This document shows positions 46,993-56,053 of a stretch of DNA of 64,000 nt, piece by piece; the first letter of the stretch is position 1; each line of letters starts with the position of its first letter. Source of the DNA: Sphingomonas beigongshangi (GTDB taxonomy: Bacteria; Pseudomonadota; Alphaproteobacteria; Sphingomonadales; Sphingomonadaceae); the NCBI RefSeq assembly GCF_016820445.1, contig NZ_JADHDT010000004.1, positions 1 through 64,000 on the forward strand, written 5' to 3'. A program made the translations under genes and the position numbers. Under the pieces are notes generated by a model that saw nothing but the letters and a program-made list of their open reading frames with translations, ran no database searches and had not been told where the DNA came from.

Positions 46993-47028
46993 TGTAGCTC
47001 AATGGTAGAGCAGAAGCTTCCCAAGCTT
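46988..47028 (+). other. attR: 41-bp core
   Basis: Right copy of the direct repeat that bounds the prophage. It ends within the 3' strand of the anticodon stem. Phage DNA lies to the left and the native tRNA 3' half to the right. Confidence 0.92.
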
Positions 47029-47061
47029 ACGACGAGGGTTCGATTCCCTTCACCCGCTCCA
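46988..47061 (+). tRNA. tRNA-Gly(CCC), contains attR
   Basis: Complete cloverleaf: acceptor GCGGGTG/CACCCGC, D arm GCTC...GAGC, anticodon loop TTCCCAA (anticodon CCC), T arm with TTCGATT loop, discriminator T and an encoded CCA (47059-47061). Bases 46988-47028 equal attL. The upstream DNA belongs to the prophage, so the tRNA has lost its original promoter context and needs a phage-supplied or read-through promoter. Confidence 0.93.
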
Positions 47062-47129
47062 TACCCGGCCTGGCTCAGCCACGCGACGGCTTCGGCCGGC
47101 GCTCGGTAGCGCCGACCGATCTGGCAGAG

Positions 47130-47528
47130 TCAGCGGCAGCGCACGTTGTTGCGATCGATCGCCTGGCCTGCAATCGCGCCGCCTGCCGCGCCGAGCAATG
47201 TGCCCAACGTCTGCGATCCCCCTGCGGTCAGCGCCGCGCCCAGCGCGCCGCCGGCCACGCCACCGACGATCAGTCCGGTCGTGCCATCGCTGCGGCGGCA
47301 ATAGTAGCGCCCGTCCTGGCCGGCGTAGACGCGGTCGCTGGTGCGCAGGCGCCGTTCGCGGTACCGTTGATTGTCGACATAGTATCGGTCCGCATAATAG
47401 CCGCCATAGGACGGATCCGGCCGGTTCCAGTCATAGGCGTAGCGGGGGCCACCGTAACCGCTGTCATAGGTGGAGCAGCCCGACGCAAGCGTCGCGGCAC
47501 CGACCAGTGCGAGGGTGATTGCACGCAT
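47130..47528 (-). CDS. Glycine-zipper lipoprotein (17 kDa antigen-like)
   Basis: 132 residues: lipoprotein signal (ALVGAATLASGCSTYD), a Tyr/Arg-rich middle part, YYCRRSDGTTGLIVGGVAGG, and a glycine zipper (GALGAALTAGGSQTLGTLLG) ending RNNVRC. This matches outer-membrane 17-kDa surface-antigen type proteins with a 2TM glycine zipper. First chromosomal gene beyond the tRNA. Confidence 0.75.
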   Translation of the reverse strand: MRAITLALVGAATLASGCSTYDSGYGGPRYAYDWNRPDPSYGGYYADRYYVDNQRYRERRLRTSDRVYAGQDGRYYCRRSDGTTGLIVGGVAGGALGAALTAGGSQTLGTLLGAAGGAIAGQAIDRNNVRCR

Positions 47529-47596
47529 CCCGACCTCCCTTGATTGTGGAGCGGATCAATCGCGCGGGGGCGACAAAAGTTGCGCGGTGGCCCGTC

Positions 47597-48430
47597 TCAT
47601 CCGCCGGGGGAGCCGCGCGACAGCGCGGCGGCGACCAGCCGCCGGGCCAGCGTCCAGGCGGCAGTGCCGGGGGCGATGAGTTCGACATGCCCCGTCGCGG
47701 GAACCGTGTGCAATGCGACGGCGTCGCCCGCCGCCTCGGCTGCGGCGCTATAATCCGTCGCGAAGCGGTAGGGGATGATCCGATCTTCGCGTCCGTTGAC
47801 CAGCTGTTGCCGGACGCCGAGCGGCAGGAGCGGCGGGATCGACGTGTCGGTGAAACGATTGGCGCGATCCGTCCCGACCAGACGGTCGATGACCGCCGTG
47901 CCGCAGCCATTGTCGGGGCTGGCCGCCACGGCTTCCAGATCGGGCAGGGCGCCGAGCGCGATCACCTCCGGTACGCCGAGCGCGTCCGCCGTGAACAACG
48001 GGCTTGCTGGAGAAAGGCGTCCGCGTGCGGCCAGCCAAAGCGCCAGGTGCCCGCCCGCCGAATGTCCCACCGCGACGAGGCGCGACGGGTCAAGCCGCCA
48101 CTCGGCCGCCGTCGCGCGCAGAAGGTCGGTCGCGGCCGCGACGTCGCGGAACGTGCCCGGAAAGCCGCCGCCCGCCCGGTCGACGCCGCGATAGTCGATG
48201 TTCCACACGGCGAAGCCTGCGGCGCGCAGGTCGTCCGCCGCCCAGTCCATCAGCCGCCGATCGGCGATCTCCGTCTGCCAGCAGCCGCCGTGCACCATCA
48301 GCACGACCGGATGCGGTCCGTCCCCCGCCGGCCGCCACAGGTCGATGCGATGCATCGCGTCCTCGCCATAAACGATCGTCGCGTCGCAGGCGGGGCGGGG
48401 GCGGCTGGTCAGGTCATCCCAGGTGAGCAT
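47597..48430 (-). CDS. Alpha/beta hydrolase (esterase/kynurenine-formamidase-like)
   Basis: 277 residues. VLMVHGGCW is the oxyanion motif, VGHSAGGHLA the nucleophile elbow (Ser about 124), and a C-terminal Asp (NGREDRIIP) and His (ATGHVEL) complete the triad. HGGxW with GHSAGG is typical of HSL/BD-FAE and kynurenine formamidase-like enzymes. Substrate not predictable. Confidence 0.8.
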   Translation of the reverse strand: MLTWDDLTSRPRPACDATIVYGEDAMHRIDLWRPAGDGPHPVVLMVHGGCWQTEIADRRLMDWAADDLRAAGFAVWNIDYRGVDRAGGGFPGTFRDVAAATDLLRATAAEWRLDPSRLVAVGHSAGGHLALWLAARGRLSPASPLFTADALGVPEVIALGALPDLEAVAASPDNGCGTAVIDRLVGTDRANRFTDTSIPPLLPLGVRQQLVNGREDRIIPYRFATDYSAAAEAAGDAVALHTVPATGHVELIAPGTAAWTLARRLVAAALSRGSPGG

Positions 48431-48533
48431 CCGCCAGCTCTAGGATGGCCGGCGCCGCCACGCAAAGCGGCGTTGCAGGGCGGGGACGCTCGACGCTTTG
48501 ACGCACGCCCCGCACCTGCTAATCGTTCCCGTT

Positions 48534-50786
48534 ATGGCCACCGATTTCCAGGAGCCGCCGATCGGCGTGCTCGACGCGCCCTTCGACAGTGCCTTGTCCG
48601 AACGCTACCTCGTCTACGCATTGTCGACGATCACCGCGCGTTCGCTGCCCGACGTGCGCGACGGCCTGAAGCCGGTGCACCGTCGCCTGCTTTGGGCAAT
48701 GCGTCTGCTCCGCCTCGATCCCGCTGCGGGCTACAAGAAGTGCGCGCGCGTCGTCGGCGACGTGATCGGCAAATATCATCCGCACGGCGACCAGTCGGTC
48801 TACGACGCCATGGTCCGCCTCGCGCAGGATTTCGCTTTGCGCTACCCGCTCGTCGACGGACAGGGCAATTTCGGCAACATCGATGGCGATAACGCCGCCG
48901 CCTATCGCTACACCGAAGCGCGGCTGACGCAGGTCGCGATCGACCTGATGGATGGGCTGGACGAAGACGCCGTCGCCTATCGTCCGACCTACAATGGGGA
49001 GGAGCAGGAGCCCGAGCTGTTCCCAGGTCTGTTTCCAAACCTCCTCGCCAACGGCGCCGCCGGCATCGCGGTCGGCATGGCGACCAACATTCCCCCGCAC
49101 AATGCCGCCGAATTGCTGGACGCGGCGATCATGCTCGTCGACCATCCGGACGCCACGGACGCGATGGTGCTGGATCATGTGAAGGGACCCGATTTCCCGA
49201 CCGGCGGCCTGGTCGTCGATCCGCAGGCGGTGATCGCCGAAAGCTACGCCACGGGGCGCGGCTCGTTCCGCATCCGCGCGCGGTGGGAGATCGAGCGCGA
49301 GAAGGGCGGCGGTTGGCAGGCGGTCGTCACGGAGATTCCCTATGGCGTCCAGAAGGGGAAGCTGATCGAGCAGATCGCGGCCCTCATCAACGAACGCAAG
49401 CTGCCGATCCTCGCGGACGTTCGCGACGAATCGGACGCGGTCGTCCGCATCGTGCTGGAGCCGCGCAGCCGCACCGTCGATCCGCAGGTCCTGATGGACG
49501 GCCTGTTCCGCTTCTCGGATCTGGAAACGCGTTTCGGCCTCAACCTCAACGTCCTCGATCACGATCGGACGCCGCGCGTCATGTCGCTGCGCGAGGCGCT
49601 GAAGGCCTGGGTCGACCATCAGTTCGTCGTCCTTCGGCGCCGTACCGAGCATCGCCTCGCCAAGATCGCGGACCGGATCGAACTGCTGGACGGCTATCTC
49701 GTCGCCTATCTCAATCTCGACCGCGTGATCGAGATCATCCGGACGGAGGATGAGCCCAAGCAGGTGATGATGGCCGAGTTCGGGCTGACCGACCGGCAGG
49801 CGGAAGCGATCCTGAACATGCGGCTGCGCTCGCTGCGCCGGCTGGAGGAATTCGAGATCCGGGGCGAACGCGGCAAGCTCGACAAGGAACAGGCCGAGCT
49901 GACGACGCTGCTCGGCTCGGAAGCGCGGCAGCGCACGCGTCTGAAGCGCGACCTCGGCCGGATCCGCGAACGCTACGGTCCCGAAACCGCCCTCGGCAAG
50001 CGGCGTACCGCGATCGAGGAGGCAGGGCCGACGCGCGACATCCCGCTGGAGGCGATGATCGAGCGTGAGCCGATCACCGTCATCCTGTCGCAGCGCGGCT
50101 GGATCCGCGCGATGAAGGGCCATGGCGATCTCGCCTCGGCGGAGACGCTCAAGTTCAAGGAGGGCGATGGCCCCGCCTTCGCCTTTCATGCGCAGACCAC
50201 CGACAAGTTGCTGCTCGCGGCGGAGAACGGGCGTTTCTACACGCTTGCCGCCGACAAGCTGCCGGGTGGACGCGGGTTCGGCGAGCCGGTTCGCGCGATG
50301 ATCGACCTCGATGGATCGGTCGGTGTCGCCGCCTTCCTCAACGCCCGCGCGCAGGAGCGGTTGCTGATCGCGGCCAGCGACGGACGGGGTTTCATCGTTC
50401 CGGTGGCGGACACGATCGCGGAGACGCGCAAGGGCAAGACGGTGATGACCCCGCGCGCCGGCGCCAAGCTGATCGTCGTGCGCCCGGTCGCCGCGGACGC
50501 GGATTACGTCGCCGCCGTGGGTGACAACCGCAAGTTCCTGGTCTTCCCGATCAAGGAGCTGCCGGTGATGAGCCGTGGGCAGGGGGTCCAGATCCAGCGG
50601 TTCCGCGAGGGAAGCCTTTCGGATGCCACGACGTTCGTGTTCGCGCAGGGACTGAGCTGGCCGATGGGGGGCGAGACGGGCCGTATCCGGACGGAAGCGG
50701 ATTTGTCGCTGTGGCGCACCGCGCGTGGTGCGGCTGGCCGTACGCCGCCGACGGGCTTCCCGCGCGACAATCGCTTCTGGGGCTGA
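48534..50786 (+). CDS. parC: DNA topoisomerase IV subunit A
   Basis: 750 residues. N-terminal breakage-reunion domain: [39 protein letters not shown] (81-99), [20 protein letters not shown] with catalytic Tyr126. Then the ParC coiled-coil gate ([20 protein letters not shown]) and a beta-pinwheel C-terminus of ParC type without GyrA box. It decatenates daughter chromosomes with ParE. The quinolone-determining Ser is Gln87 here, likely natural. ATG 48534 chosen over an upstream frame extension. Confidence 0.93.
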   Translation: MATDFQEPPIGVLDAPFDSALSERYLVYALSTITARSLPDVRDGLKPVHRRLLWAMRLLRLDPAAGYKKCARVVGDVIGKYHPHGDQSVYDAMVRLAQDFALRYPLVDGQGNFGNIDGDNAAAYRYTEARLTQVAIDLMDGLDEDAVAYRPTYNGEEQEPELFPGLFPNLLANGAAGIAVGMATNIPPHNAAELLDAAIMLVDHPDATDAMVLDHVKGPDFPTGGLVVDPQAVIAESYATGRGSFRIRARWEIEREKGGGWQAVVTEIPYGVQKGKLIEQIAALINERKLPILADVRDESDAVVRIVLEPRSRTVDPQVLMDGLFRFSDLETRFGLNLNVLDHDRTPRVMSLREALKAWVDHQFVVLRRRTEHRLAKIADRIELLDGYLVAYLNLDRVIEIIRTEDEPKQVMMAEFGLTDRQAEAILNMRLRSLRRLEEFEIRGERGKLDKEQAELTTLLGSEARQRTRLKRDLGRIRERYGPETALGKRRTAIEEAGPTRDIPLEAMIEREPITVILSQRGWIRAMKGHGDLASAETLKFKEGDGPAFAFHAQTTDKLLLAAENGRFYTLAADKLPGGRGFGEPVRAMIDLDGSVGVAAFLNARAQERLLIAASDGRGFIVPVADTIAETRKGKTVMTPRAGAKLIVVRPVAADADYVAAVGDNRKFLVFPIKELPVMSRGQGVQIQRFREGSLSDATTFVFAQGLSWPMGGETGRIRTEADLSLWRTARGAAGRTPPTGFPRDNRFWG

Positions 50787-50860
50787 TCGCGCCCGTCGGA
50801 CGAGCGCTTTTCACGGGCGGCCTTCAGCGCGTCTTAACGATCGTGCGGTAGCAGGCTCGC

Positions 50861-52546
50861 ATGGCAAGCGCCCCGACCGATGTCGCGACGACGCAGTCTG
50901 CCGAGCTGGAGATGCTCGCGCAGGACCTAGAGTTGATCCCGATTCCCGCGGTGCAGGTGGTTCGTGACGGCGAAGGCTTCGGTTTTCTCAGTTTCAACCG
51001 CGCCTATCGGCTTGCCGGACTGGGGGTCGTCGCGGAACGATCGGCGATGATCCATGCGCTCGCGCCGCGTATCGATGCCTTCCTGCGTTCGACGGACCTG
51101 CGCAGCGATTTCGACTGGTCGATCGGCGAGGTGATCGACTGTCGCTATTACCGGGTAACGCTCGCCCGGCCTGCTTCGACCGTGCGCGATCGTTGCCAGA
51201 TCGGCCTCGTCGATCTGACCGCGCAGATCCACACGGAACGCTCGCTGCGGCGGGAGATGACGACGGACAGCCTGACCGGTTTGCCGAACCGCGAGGGGTT
51301 CAGCGATCTTATCGAAGCGATCCAGGCCGATGGTCGCCGGCACGCGGTACTTGTCATCGATCTGGATCGCTTCGGACGGCTCAACGCCTGTCTCGGCGGA
51401 CTGGCCGGTGACGAGCTGCTGATCACGGTCGCGCGCCGGATCAAGGGCGCGCTGCGTGCGCGCGATTCGCTCGCGCGGATCGGCGGCGACGAGTTCGGTG
51501 TGCTGATGGGCATCGATACGGTGCAAAGCGAGGCGGATCAGCTGGCGGACCGTATTCGACGCGCGCTGGCCGCGCCGTTCCGACTTAGCGATTATGAGAT
51601 CGGCGTCGATTGCGCGATCGGCATCGCGCACGGCGACGACGCGATCGACGATGTCGAGGAGCTGATCCGAAACGCGCAATTCGCCGTCAAGGCGGCCAAG
51701 GCCGGGACGCAGGTCGAGTCCTACCAGACCGATGCCTTCGCCATCGCGCGCGAACAGTTCGCGATGGAAACCGCGCTGCGGCGTGCGATCGAACAATCGC
51801 AGCTCCGCCTGGCGTTTCAACCGATCTGCGACCTCTCGAGCGGCGAGATCGTCTCGTTCGAGGCGCTCGCGCGGTGGTGCGATAACGACGGGGTGGAGCA
51901 GGATCCCGGCACCTTCATCCCCGTGGCGGAGGAATCGGGTCTCATCGTGCCGCTGGGCCGCTGGGCGATGGAAGAGGCGGCGCGCACGCTCGTCTGGCTC
52001 GACGAGGCATGCGGCGGCCATTGCGGCATGCGCATGGCGGTCAACCTGTCGGCCATCCAGATCCAGCGCGACGACATCGCCTCGGTGGTAGAGGGCAGCC
52101 TGATCCGGCACGGGTTGCAGGGCGAGCGGTTCACGCTCGAACTGACCGAAAGCGCGATCGTCAGCGACCCGGATCGCACGGCGCAGGCGATGCACGCGCT
52201 GCGCTCGCTCGGCACCGTGCTGGCGATGGACGATTTCGGCACCGGCTATTCCAATCTCGCCTATCTGCAGCAGCTTCCGATCGACATTCTCAAGATCGAT
52301 CGCAGCTTCGTGACCGAAATGCTTGCAGACAGGGACAAGATTGCCATCGTCCGTGCGATCCTCAGCCTCGCGCAGGCGCTGGGCATGAAGACCACGGCCG
52401 AGGGCGTGGAGTCGAACGAGCTTGCGCAAACGCTCGCCGCGCTGGGCTGCACTTATGGTCAGGGCTATCTCTATGCCCGACCGCTCGAAGCGGCGGACGC
52501 GCTCGCGCTGGTGAAGCGCATCAGAGGGCAATCCACCGTCGCGTAG
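50861..52546 (+). CDS. Bifunctional GGDEF-EAL cyclic-di-GMP enzyme
   Basis: 561 residues. N-terminal PAS-like sensor (about 20-130), GGDEF domain with DSLTGLPNREGF and intact RIGGDEFGVL, and EAL domain with SFEALARW, NLSAIQIQ, LTESAIV, DDFGTGYSNLAYL, KIDRSFV and EGVES. Both active sites look intact, so it could make or destroy c-di-GMP. No signal peptide or membrane segment; cytoplasmic. Confidence 0.92.
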   Translation: MASAPTDVATTQSAELEMLAQDLELIPIPAVQVVRDGEGFGFLSFNRAYRLAGLGVVAERSAMIHALAPRIDAFLRSTDLRSDFDWSIGEVIDCRYYRVTLARPASTVRDRCQIGLVDLTAQIHTERSLRREMTTDSLTGLPNREGFSDLIEAIQADGRRHAVLVIDLDRFGRLNACLGGLAGDELLITVARRIKGALRARDSLARIGGDEFGVLMGIDTVQSEADQLADRIRRALAAPFRLSDYEIGVDCAIGIAHGDDAIDDVEELIRNAQFAVKAAKAGTQVESYQTDAFAIAREQFAMETALRRAIEQSQLRLAFQPICDLSSGEIVSFEALARWCDNDGVEQDPGTFIPVAEESGLIVPLGRWAMEEAARTLVWLDEACGGHCGMRMAVNLSAIQIQRDDIASVVEGSLIRHGLQGERFTLELTESAIVSDPDRTAQAMHALRSLGTVLAMDDFGTGYSNLAYLQQLPIDILKIDRSFVTEMLADRDKIAIVRAILSLAQALGMKTTAEGVESNELAQTLAALGCTYGQGYLYARPLEAADALALVKRIRGQSTVA

Positions 52547-52619
52547 GGCCTGGCGGCCGGTCGGTCGGCCCGGCCATTGGCACCGCGCCGAACGGTCGCG
52601 AACGCATCAGGAACCGAAA

Positions 52620-53786
52620 TCAGGCGTCGAGCCCGATCGCGACCTCGCGATCCGCGATGGCCGCCACGCGTGCCGCACCGGGAAAGCCTTCCGCGATCCA
52701 GGCCGTCTCGATCCTCTTCAGCGCGGCGGCGACGGCCGGGCCCTTGGCGAGCCCGCGCTGCACCAGCGCACCGCCGCCGATCGGCAATTGCGGCGGCTGC
52801 CAATCGCGCAATGCCTCCACCGAGCGTCCCGCGAGCAGCAGCCGATCGATCGCGCTCTCGGATCCGACGCGATAGGCGAGGGCGCGAGGCCCTTCTTCGC
52901 CTTCGCCCTGCGTCGCGGCGATCAGCCGCTTGCGGTCGGCGTTGGACAGTTTCAGCCGCGCGCCGATCGCGTCCGCCGCGTCTGCGGGAACGAGCGCGGC
53001 GAGGCGACGGATCGGGTCGGGCGTGATGCCGGCTGCCGCTTCGCGTGCGGCAAGCGCGGCGAGCGGGGCGGCATCGGTAATCTCGGGCAGCACCGCGCGC
53101 AGCACGCCGTGTTCGATCATGACGTCGACGACGTCGATCGCCTTCGCAGCGACCAGCAGCTTGAGCAGCTCGGCGGCGATCCGTTCCCGTGACAATGCCA
53201 TCAGGTCGTTGGCGCGCAGGCGACATGCGGCCAGCCCCTCTGCGTCGATCGCGTCGCCGAATCGCGCATGGAAGCGGAAGAAGCGCAGGATGCGCAGATG
53301 ATCCTCGGCGATCCGCTGCAGCGGGTCGCCGATGAAGCGGACGCGCCCGTTGGACAGGTCGTCGAGGCCGCCGAAATAGTCGAACACTTCACCGGAGCGG
53401 GGGTCCGCATAAAGCGCGTTGATCGTGAAGTCGCGCCGGGCGGCATCCTCGCGCCATGTGTCGGTGAAGGCGACGATCGCATGGCGGCCGTCGGTCGCCA
53501 CGTCGCGGCGCAACGTGGTGATCTCGACCGGTCCCGACGGCAGCACCGCGGTAACCGTGCCGTGCGCGATGCCGGTAGGGATCGCCCGGATGCGGGCGGC
53601 CGCGAGCCGCTCCATCACCTCGGCGGGGGGCACCGTCGTGGCAAGGTCGATATCCGCCGGCGCGAGCCCTAGCAGCGTGTCGCGAACAACGCCGCCAACG
53701 AGGCGCGCGGCGTCGGGGCCGCCGATCGCGTCGACCAGCGCGTCGAAGCCGTCGCGGCGGCGGATGGCGTCCAGGGGCAGGTTCAC
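52620..53786 (-). CDS. cca: CCA tRNA nucleotidyltransferase / poly(A) polymerase family
   Basis: 388 residues, class II fold: RLVGGVVRDTLLG, ADIDLATTV (catalytic Asp pair), DAARRDFTINALY and FIGDPLQRIAEDHLRILRFF. The C-terminal half is helical and degenerate as in alphaproteobacterial members. It adds or repairs CCA ends of tRNAs. Adjacent by 2 bp to the Nudix gene. Confidence 0.88.
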   Translation of the reverse strand: MNLPLDAIRRRDGFDALVDAIGGPDAARLVGGVVRDTLLGLAPADIDLATTVPPAEVMERLAAARIRAIPTGIAHGTVTAVLPSGPVEITTLRRDVATDGRHAIVAFTDTWREDAARRDFTINALYADPRSGEVFDYFGGLDDLSNGRVRFIGDPLQRIAEDHLRILRFFRFHARFGDAIDAEGLAACRLRANDLMALSRERIAAELLKLLVAAKAIDVVDVMIEHGVLRAVLPEITDAAPLAALAAREAAAGITPDPIRRLAALVPADAADAIGARLKLSNADRKRLIAATQGEGEEGPRALAYRVGSESAIDRLLLAGRSVEALRDWQPPQLPIGGGALVQRGLAKGPAVAAALKRIETAWIAEGFPGAARVAAIADREVAIGLDA

Positions 53787-53787
53787 G

Positions 53788-54396
53788 TCAGGCAGCCTCG
53801 CGTGGCCAGGCCAGCCTGCGCGACAGGTTGACGATCATCGCGGCGGTCGCGCCCCAGATGCGGCGATCTTCCCAGAGGATTTCATAGTAATGACGCCGCC
53901 GGCCTTTCCACATCGCGCTGGCTTCCCGCTGATTGGCCGGATCGAGCAGGAAGTCGAGCGGAACCTCGAATACGGAGGCCACCTCCGCCTCGCTCGCGCG
54001 CAGCGGCAGGTCGGCGGGAACGGTGGCGAGCACCGGGGTCACGGCAAAGCCGGTCACGGTCAGATATCGGTCGATCGGTCCGATCACGCTGACGGCGGAA
54101 GGAGGCAGCGCGATCTCTTCGGCGGCTTCGCGCACCGCGGCCTCGACGGCGGTTTCGCCGGGGTCGAGACGTCCGCCGGGAAAGGCGACCTGCCCCGCAT
54201 GATTGCGCAGCGTCTCCGTGCGCTGCGTCAGCAGCACGCCCGGCCGCGGGCGATCGGTGATCGCGACCAGCACGGCGGCGGGCGTCAGATCGGCGTCCTC
54301 CCGCGTCTCGAGCTCGCGATTGTCGCCGGTCAGCAAGACCGGCGCATCGCGGCTCCCCGCGTCGAGCGCGTCGCGCAGCCGCTTGGCCAGCATCAT
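53788..54396 (-). CDS. Nudix CoA pyrophosphatase
   Basis: 202 residues from ATG 54396. The Nudix box is GGRLDPGETAVEAAVREAAE followed by EIAL; upstream LLTQRTETLRNHAGQVAFPG is the CoA-pyrophosphatase motif of NudL-type enzymes. Hydrolyses CoA to phosphopantetheine and 3',5'-ADP by family knowledge. Overlaps the DUF1285 stop. Confidence 0.88.
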   Translation of the reverse strand: MMLAKRLRDALDAGSRDAPVLLTGDNRELETREDADLTPAAVLVAITDRPRPGVLLTQRTETLRNHAGQVAFPGGRLDPGETAVEAAVREAAEEIALPPSAVSVIGPIDRYLTVTGFAVTPVLATVPADLPLRASEAEVASVFEVPLDFLLDPANQREASAMWKGRRRHYYEILWEDRRIWGATAAMIVNLSRRLAWPREAA

Positions 54397-54959
54397 GCCG
54401 CGACGTCCAGAGGGAAGAAGGCACCCCCGCTCCATACGCCGGCCGGCGTCGCATCGCCAGCGAGGGCACGCTCCGCCAACTCGTAATAGACCGGACGTGC
54501 GAGACGCGCCTCCAGCCCGGCACGCACGTGCAGATAGGGGCGCGGGCCGTCCGAGCCTTGCTCGAAGCGCAGCGCATGATCGGCATCGGCGGTGACCAGA
54601 TCGCCGGTATTCAGCTGGAACGCCAGCCTCGCGTCTCGTCCCTCGCCCTCGGCCTTCATCCCGACCGCCACGAACGGCACGTCATCGACGGCGATGTCCA
54701 GTTTCTCGACCGGGGTGACGAGGACGTAGCGCCCGTCCGCCTCTCGCCGCAGGATCGTGGAGAACAGCCGGACCATCGCGGCGCGACCGATCGGGCTGCC
54801 CTGATGAAACCAGGTGCCGTCGGCCGCGATGCGCATCTCGCTGTCACCGCAATGCTGCGGATCCCACTTCTCGACCGGCGGAAGACGCCGTTGATCGACC
54901 AAAGCGGCGATCTCGGCGAGGCTGAGCGAGGCAAGATCGGGCAATGCGTCCATCGGCAT
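54393..54959 (-). CDS. DUF1285 protein
   Basis: 188 residues: PPVEKWDPQHCGDSEMRIAA, then DGTWFHQGSPIGRAAMVRLF, VLVTPVEKLDIAVDDVPFVA. These motifs define DUF1285, a beta-rich conserved family of proteobacteria with unknown role. It lies in a small leftward operon with Nudix and cca genes, as in other alphaproteobacteria. Confidence 0.88.
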   Translation of the reverse strand: MPMDALPDLASLSLAEIAALVDQRRLPPVEKWDPQHCGDSEMRIAADGTWFHQGSPIGRAAMVRLFSTILRREADGRYVLVTPVEKLDIAVDDVPFVAVGMKAEGEGRDARLAFQLNTGDLVTADADHALRFEQGSDGPRPYLHVRAGLEARLARPVYYELAERALAGDATPAGVWSGGAFFPLDVAA

Positions 54960-54998
54960 GGACCGGGAGGTAGGGGCACGCGGCGAAGTCGTAAAGGT

Positions 54999-55517
54999 TC
55001 AGGCGACCGCCGCGCCGGCCGGGGACACCATTCCCGCCTGCGTCGGCACGGCATCGCCCTTGGCAAGCAGGCGCCGCATCTCCACAGGACCGGGAAGCCG
55101 CCAGGCGCCCGTGCGGGCGGCGTCGAACCCGAAGAAGCGGCCGTAATATTCCGGATCGCCGATCAGCATCATCGCGCCGTCGCGGCCGGTGTCGTGCGCG
55201 GCCCGCAGGGCGTGCGTCATGAGCATGCGGCCGATGCCGTCACGTTGCCGTTCGGGTGCGACGGCGACGGGGCCGATCATCACCATGTCGTGCTCGGTCC
55301 CGTCATCCGCCTTGAGGAGGACCGGCCAACACTGGATCGTACCGACGAGGACGGCATCGTCGACCGCGGCGAAACTGAGCGATGCGATCGCCCTGCCGGC
55401 GCCGTCGCCGCGGACCCGGTAGGCGGTGCGCTCATGGCGCCCCGGACCGAAGGCGCGGTCGAGAAGCGCCTCGACGGCGGTGGCATCGACGGTGCTGAGC
55501 GGCACGAAGGCGATCAC
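54999..55517 (-). CDS. GNAT N-acetyltransferase (YhbS-like)
   Basis: 172 residues from GTG 55517; no in-frame ATG upstream is usable. MIGPVAVAPERQRDGIGRML is the acetyl-CoA loop (Q-R-x-G-I-G), and GDPEYYGRFFGFDAA fits YhbS-type enzymes. Substrate unknown. Confidence 0.8.
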   Translation of the reverse strand: MIAFVPLSTVDATAVEALLDRAFGPGRHERTAYRVRGDGAGRAIASLSFAAVDDAVLVGTIQCWPVLLKADDGTEHDMVMIGPVAVAPERQRDGIGRMLMTHALRAAHDTGRDGAMMLIGDPEYYGRFFGFDAARTGAWRLPGPVEMRRLLAKGDAVPTQAGMVSPAGAAVA

Positions 55518-55669
55518 GGACGAGCTCCGGACATGAAGCGGACGAGGGAAGGCGGAGGCGCGCGCATGCCGCCCCGGTCTCGCGAGCGCAAGCAGGATCG
55601 TGGCGGGGCGGGACGCGCCGACACGCGCGGCCATTGCCGTGCTCGTCCGCCGGGCCTAGGGGCGGCGCC

Positions 55670-56053
55670 ATGCAAGACACGCTTCAGCTGGAGGTCCACG
55701 ATCTCGAGGTCCAGGTTCTCACCGGCATATATTCGGAGGAAACGCACCTTCCGCAGCCGTTGCGCATCTCGATCACGGTCGATCTCGTCTGTCAGGACCA
55801 TTTCGCGCCGGACACGCCGCTGACGGCGTCGAAGAACTACCTCGACCTGAAGCACGCCGCGACGACCGCACTGCCGCCCGGCGTGCACTTCACGCTGGTC
55901 GAAGCCGTCGCGGACCATATCTGCGAAACCCTGCTGATCGGCGACCCCCGCGTGCTGCGCGTCGAGGTCAAGATCGTCAAGCTGGCGATCGCGGAAGCGG
56001 GCGAGGCGATCGGGATCAGGCTGGTCCGCCATCGCCGCCAGGCGCCGGCGTAG
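55670..56053 (+). CDS. folB: Dihydroneopterin aldolase
   Basis: 127 residues: LEVQVLTGIYSEETHLPQPL, then ISITVDLVCQDHFAPDTPL, and KNYLDLKHAATTALPPGVHF. Layout matches FolB (conserved Glu-Tyr-YLDLK). Converts dihydroneopterin to 6-hydroxymethyldihydropterin in folate synthesis. The 3' end overlaps the convergent secreted-protein gene by 38 bp. Confidence 0.8.
   Translation: MQDTLQLEVHDLEVQVLTGIYSEETHLPQPLRISITVDLVCQDHFAPDTPLTASKNYLDLKHAATTALPPGVHFTLVEAVADHICETLLIGDPRVLRVEVKIVKLAIAEAGEAIGIRLVRHRRQAPA

Larger units (their letters stand above)
2067..47028. mobile_element. Temperate podovirus-like prophage integrated in tRNA-Gly(CCC)
   Basis: Bounded by a perfect 41-bp direct repeat (2067-2107 and 46988-47028) consisting of the 5' part of tRNA-Gly. 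It contains integrase, CI/Cro switch, replication, recombination, terminase, portal, capsid, tail and lysis genes, none visibly broken except where noted, so it may be inducible. The capsid, cement, portal and adaptor types point to BPP-1-like podoviruses. No reverse transcriptase or diversity-generating retroelement is seen. Confidence 0.93.

Noticed and set aside
2067-47028. Diversity-generating retroelement, as in the related BPP-1 phage
   Set aside because: No reverse transcriptase (YxDD-type) frame and no template/variable repeat pair was seen near the tail-fibre genes.
47519-48892. Long rightward open frame (about 457 codons) opposite the esterase gene
   Set aside because: Arg/Ala-rich shadow of the alpha/beta hydrolase on the other strand; no ribosome binding site or family, and the opposite frame has clear catalytic motifs.
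48519-52531. Leftward long frames opposite parC and the GGDEF-EAL gene
   Set aside because: Shadows: both plus-strand genes have complete family motifs, and the minus translations are Arg/Asp/Leu-rich without structure.
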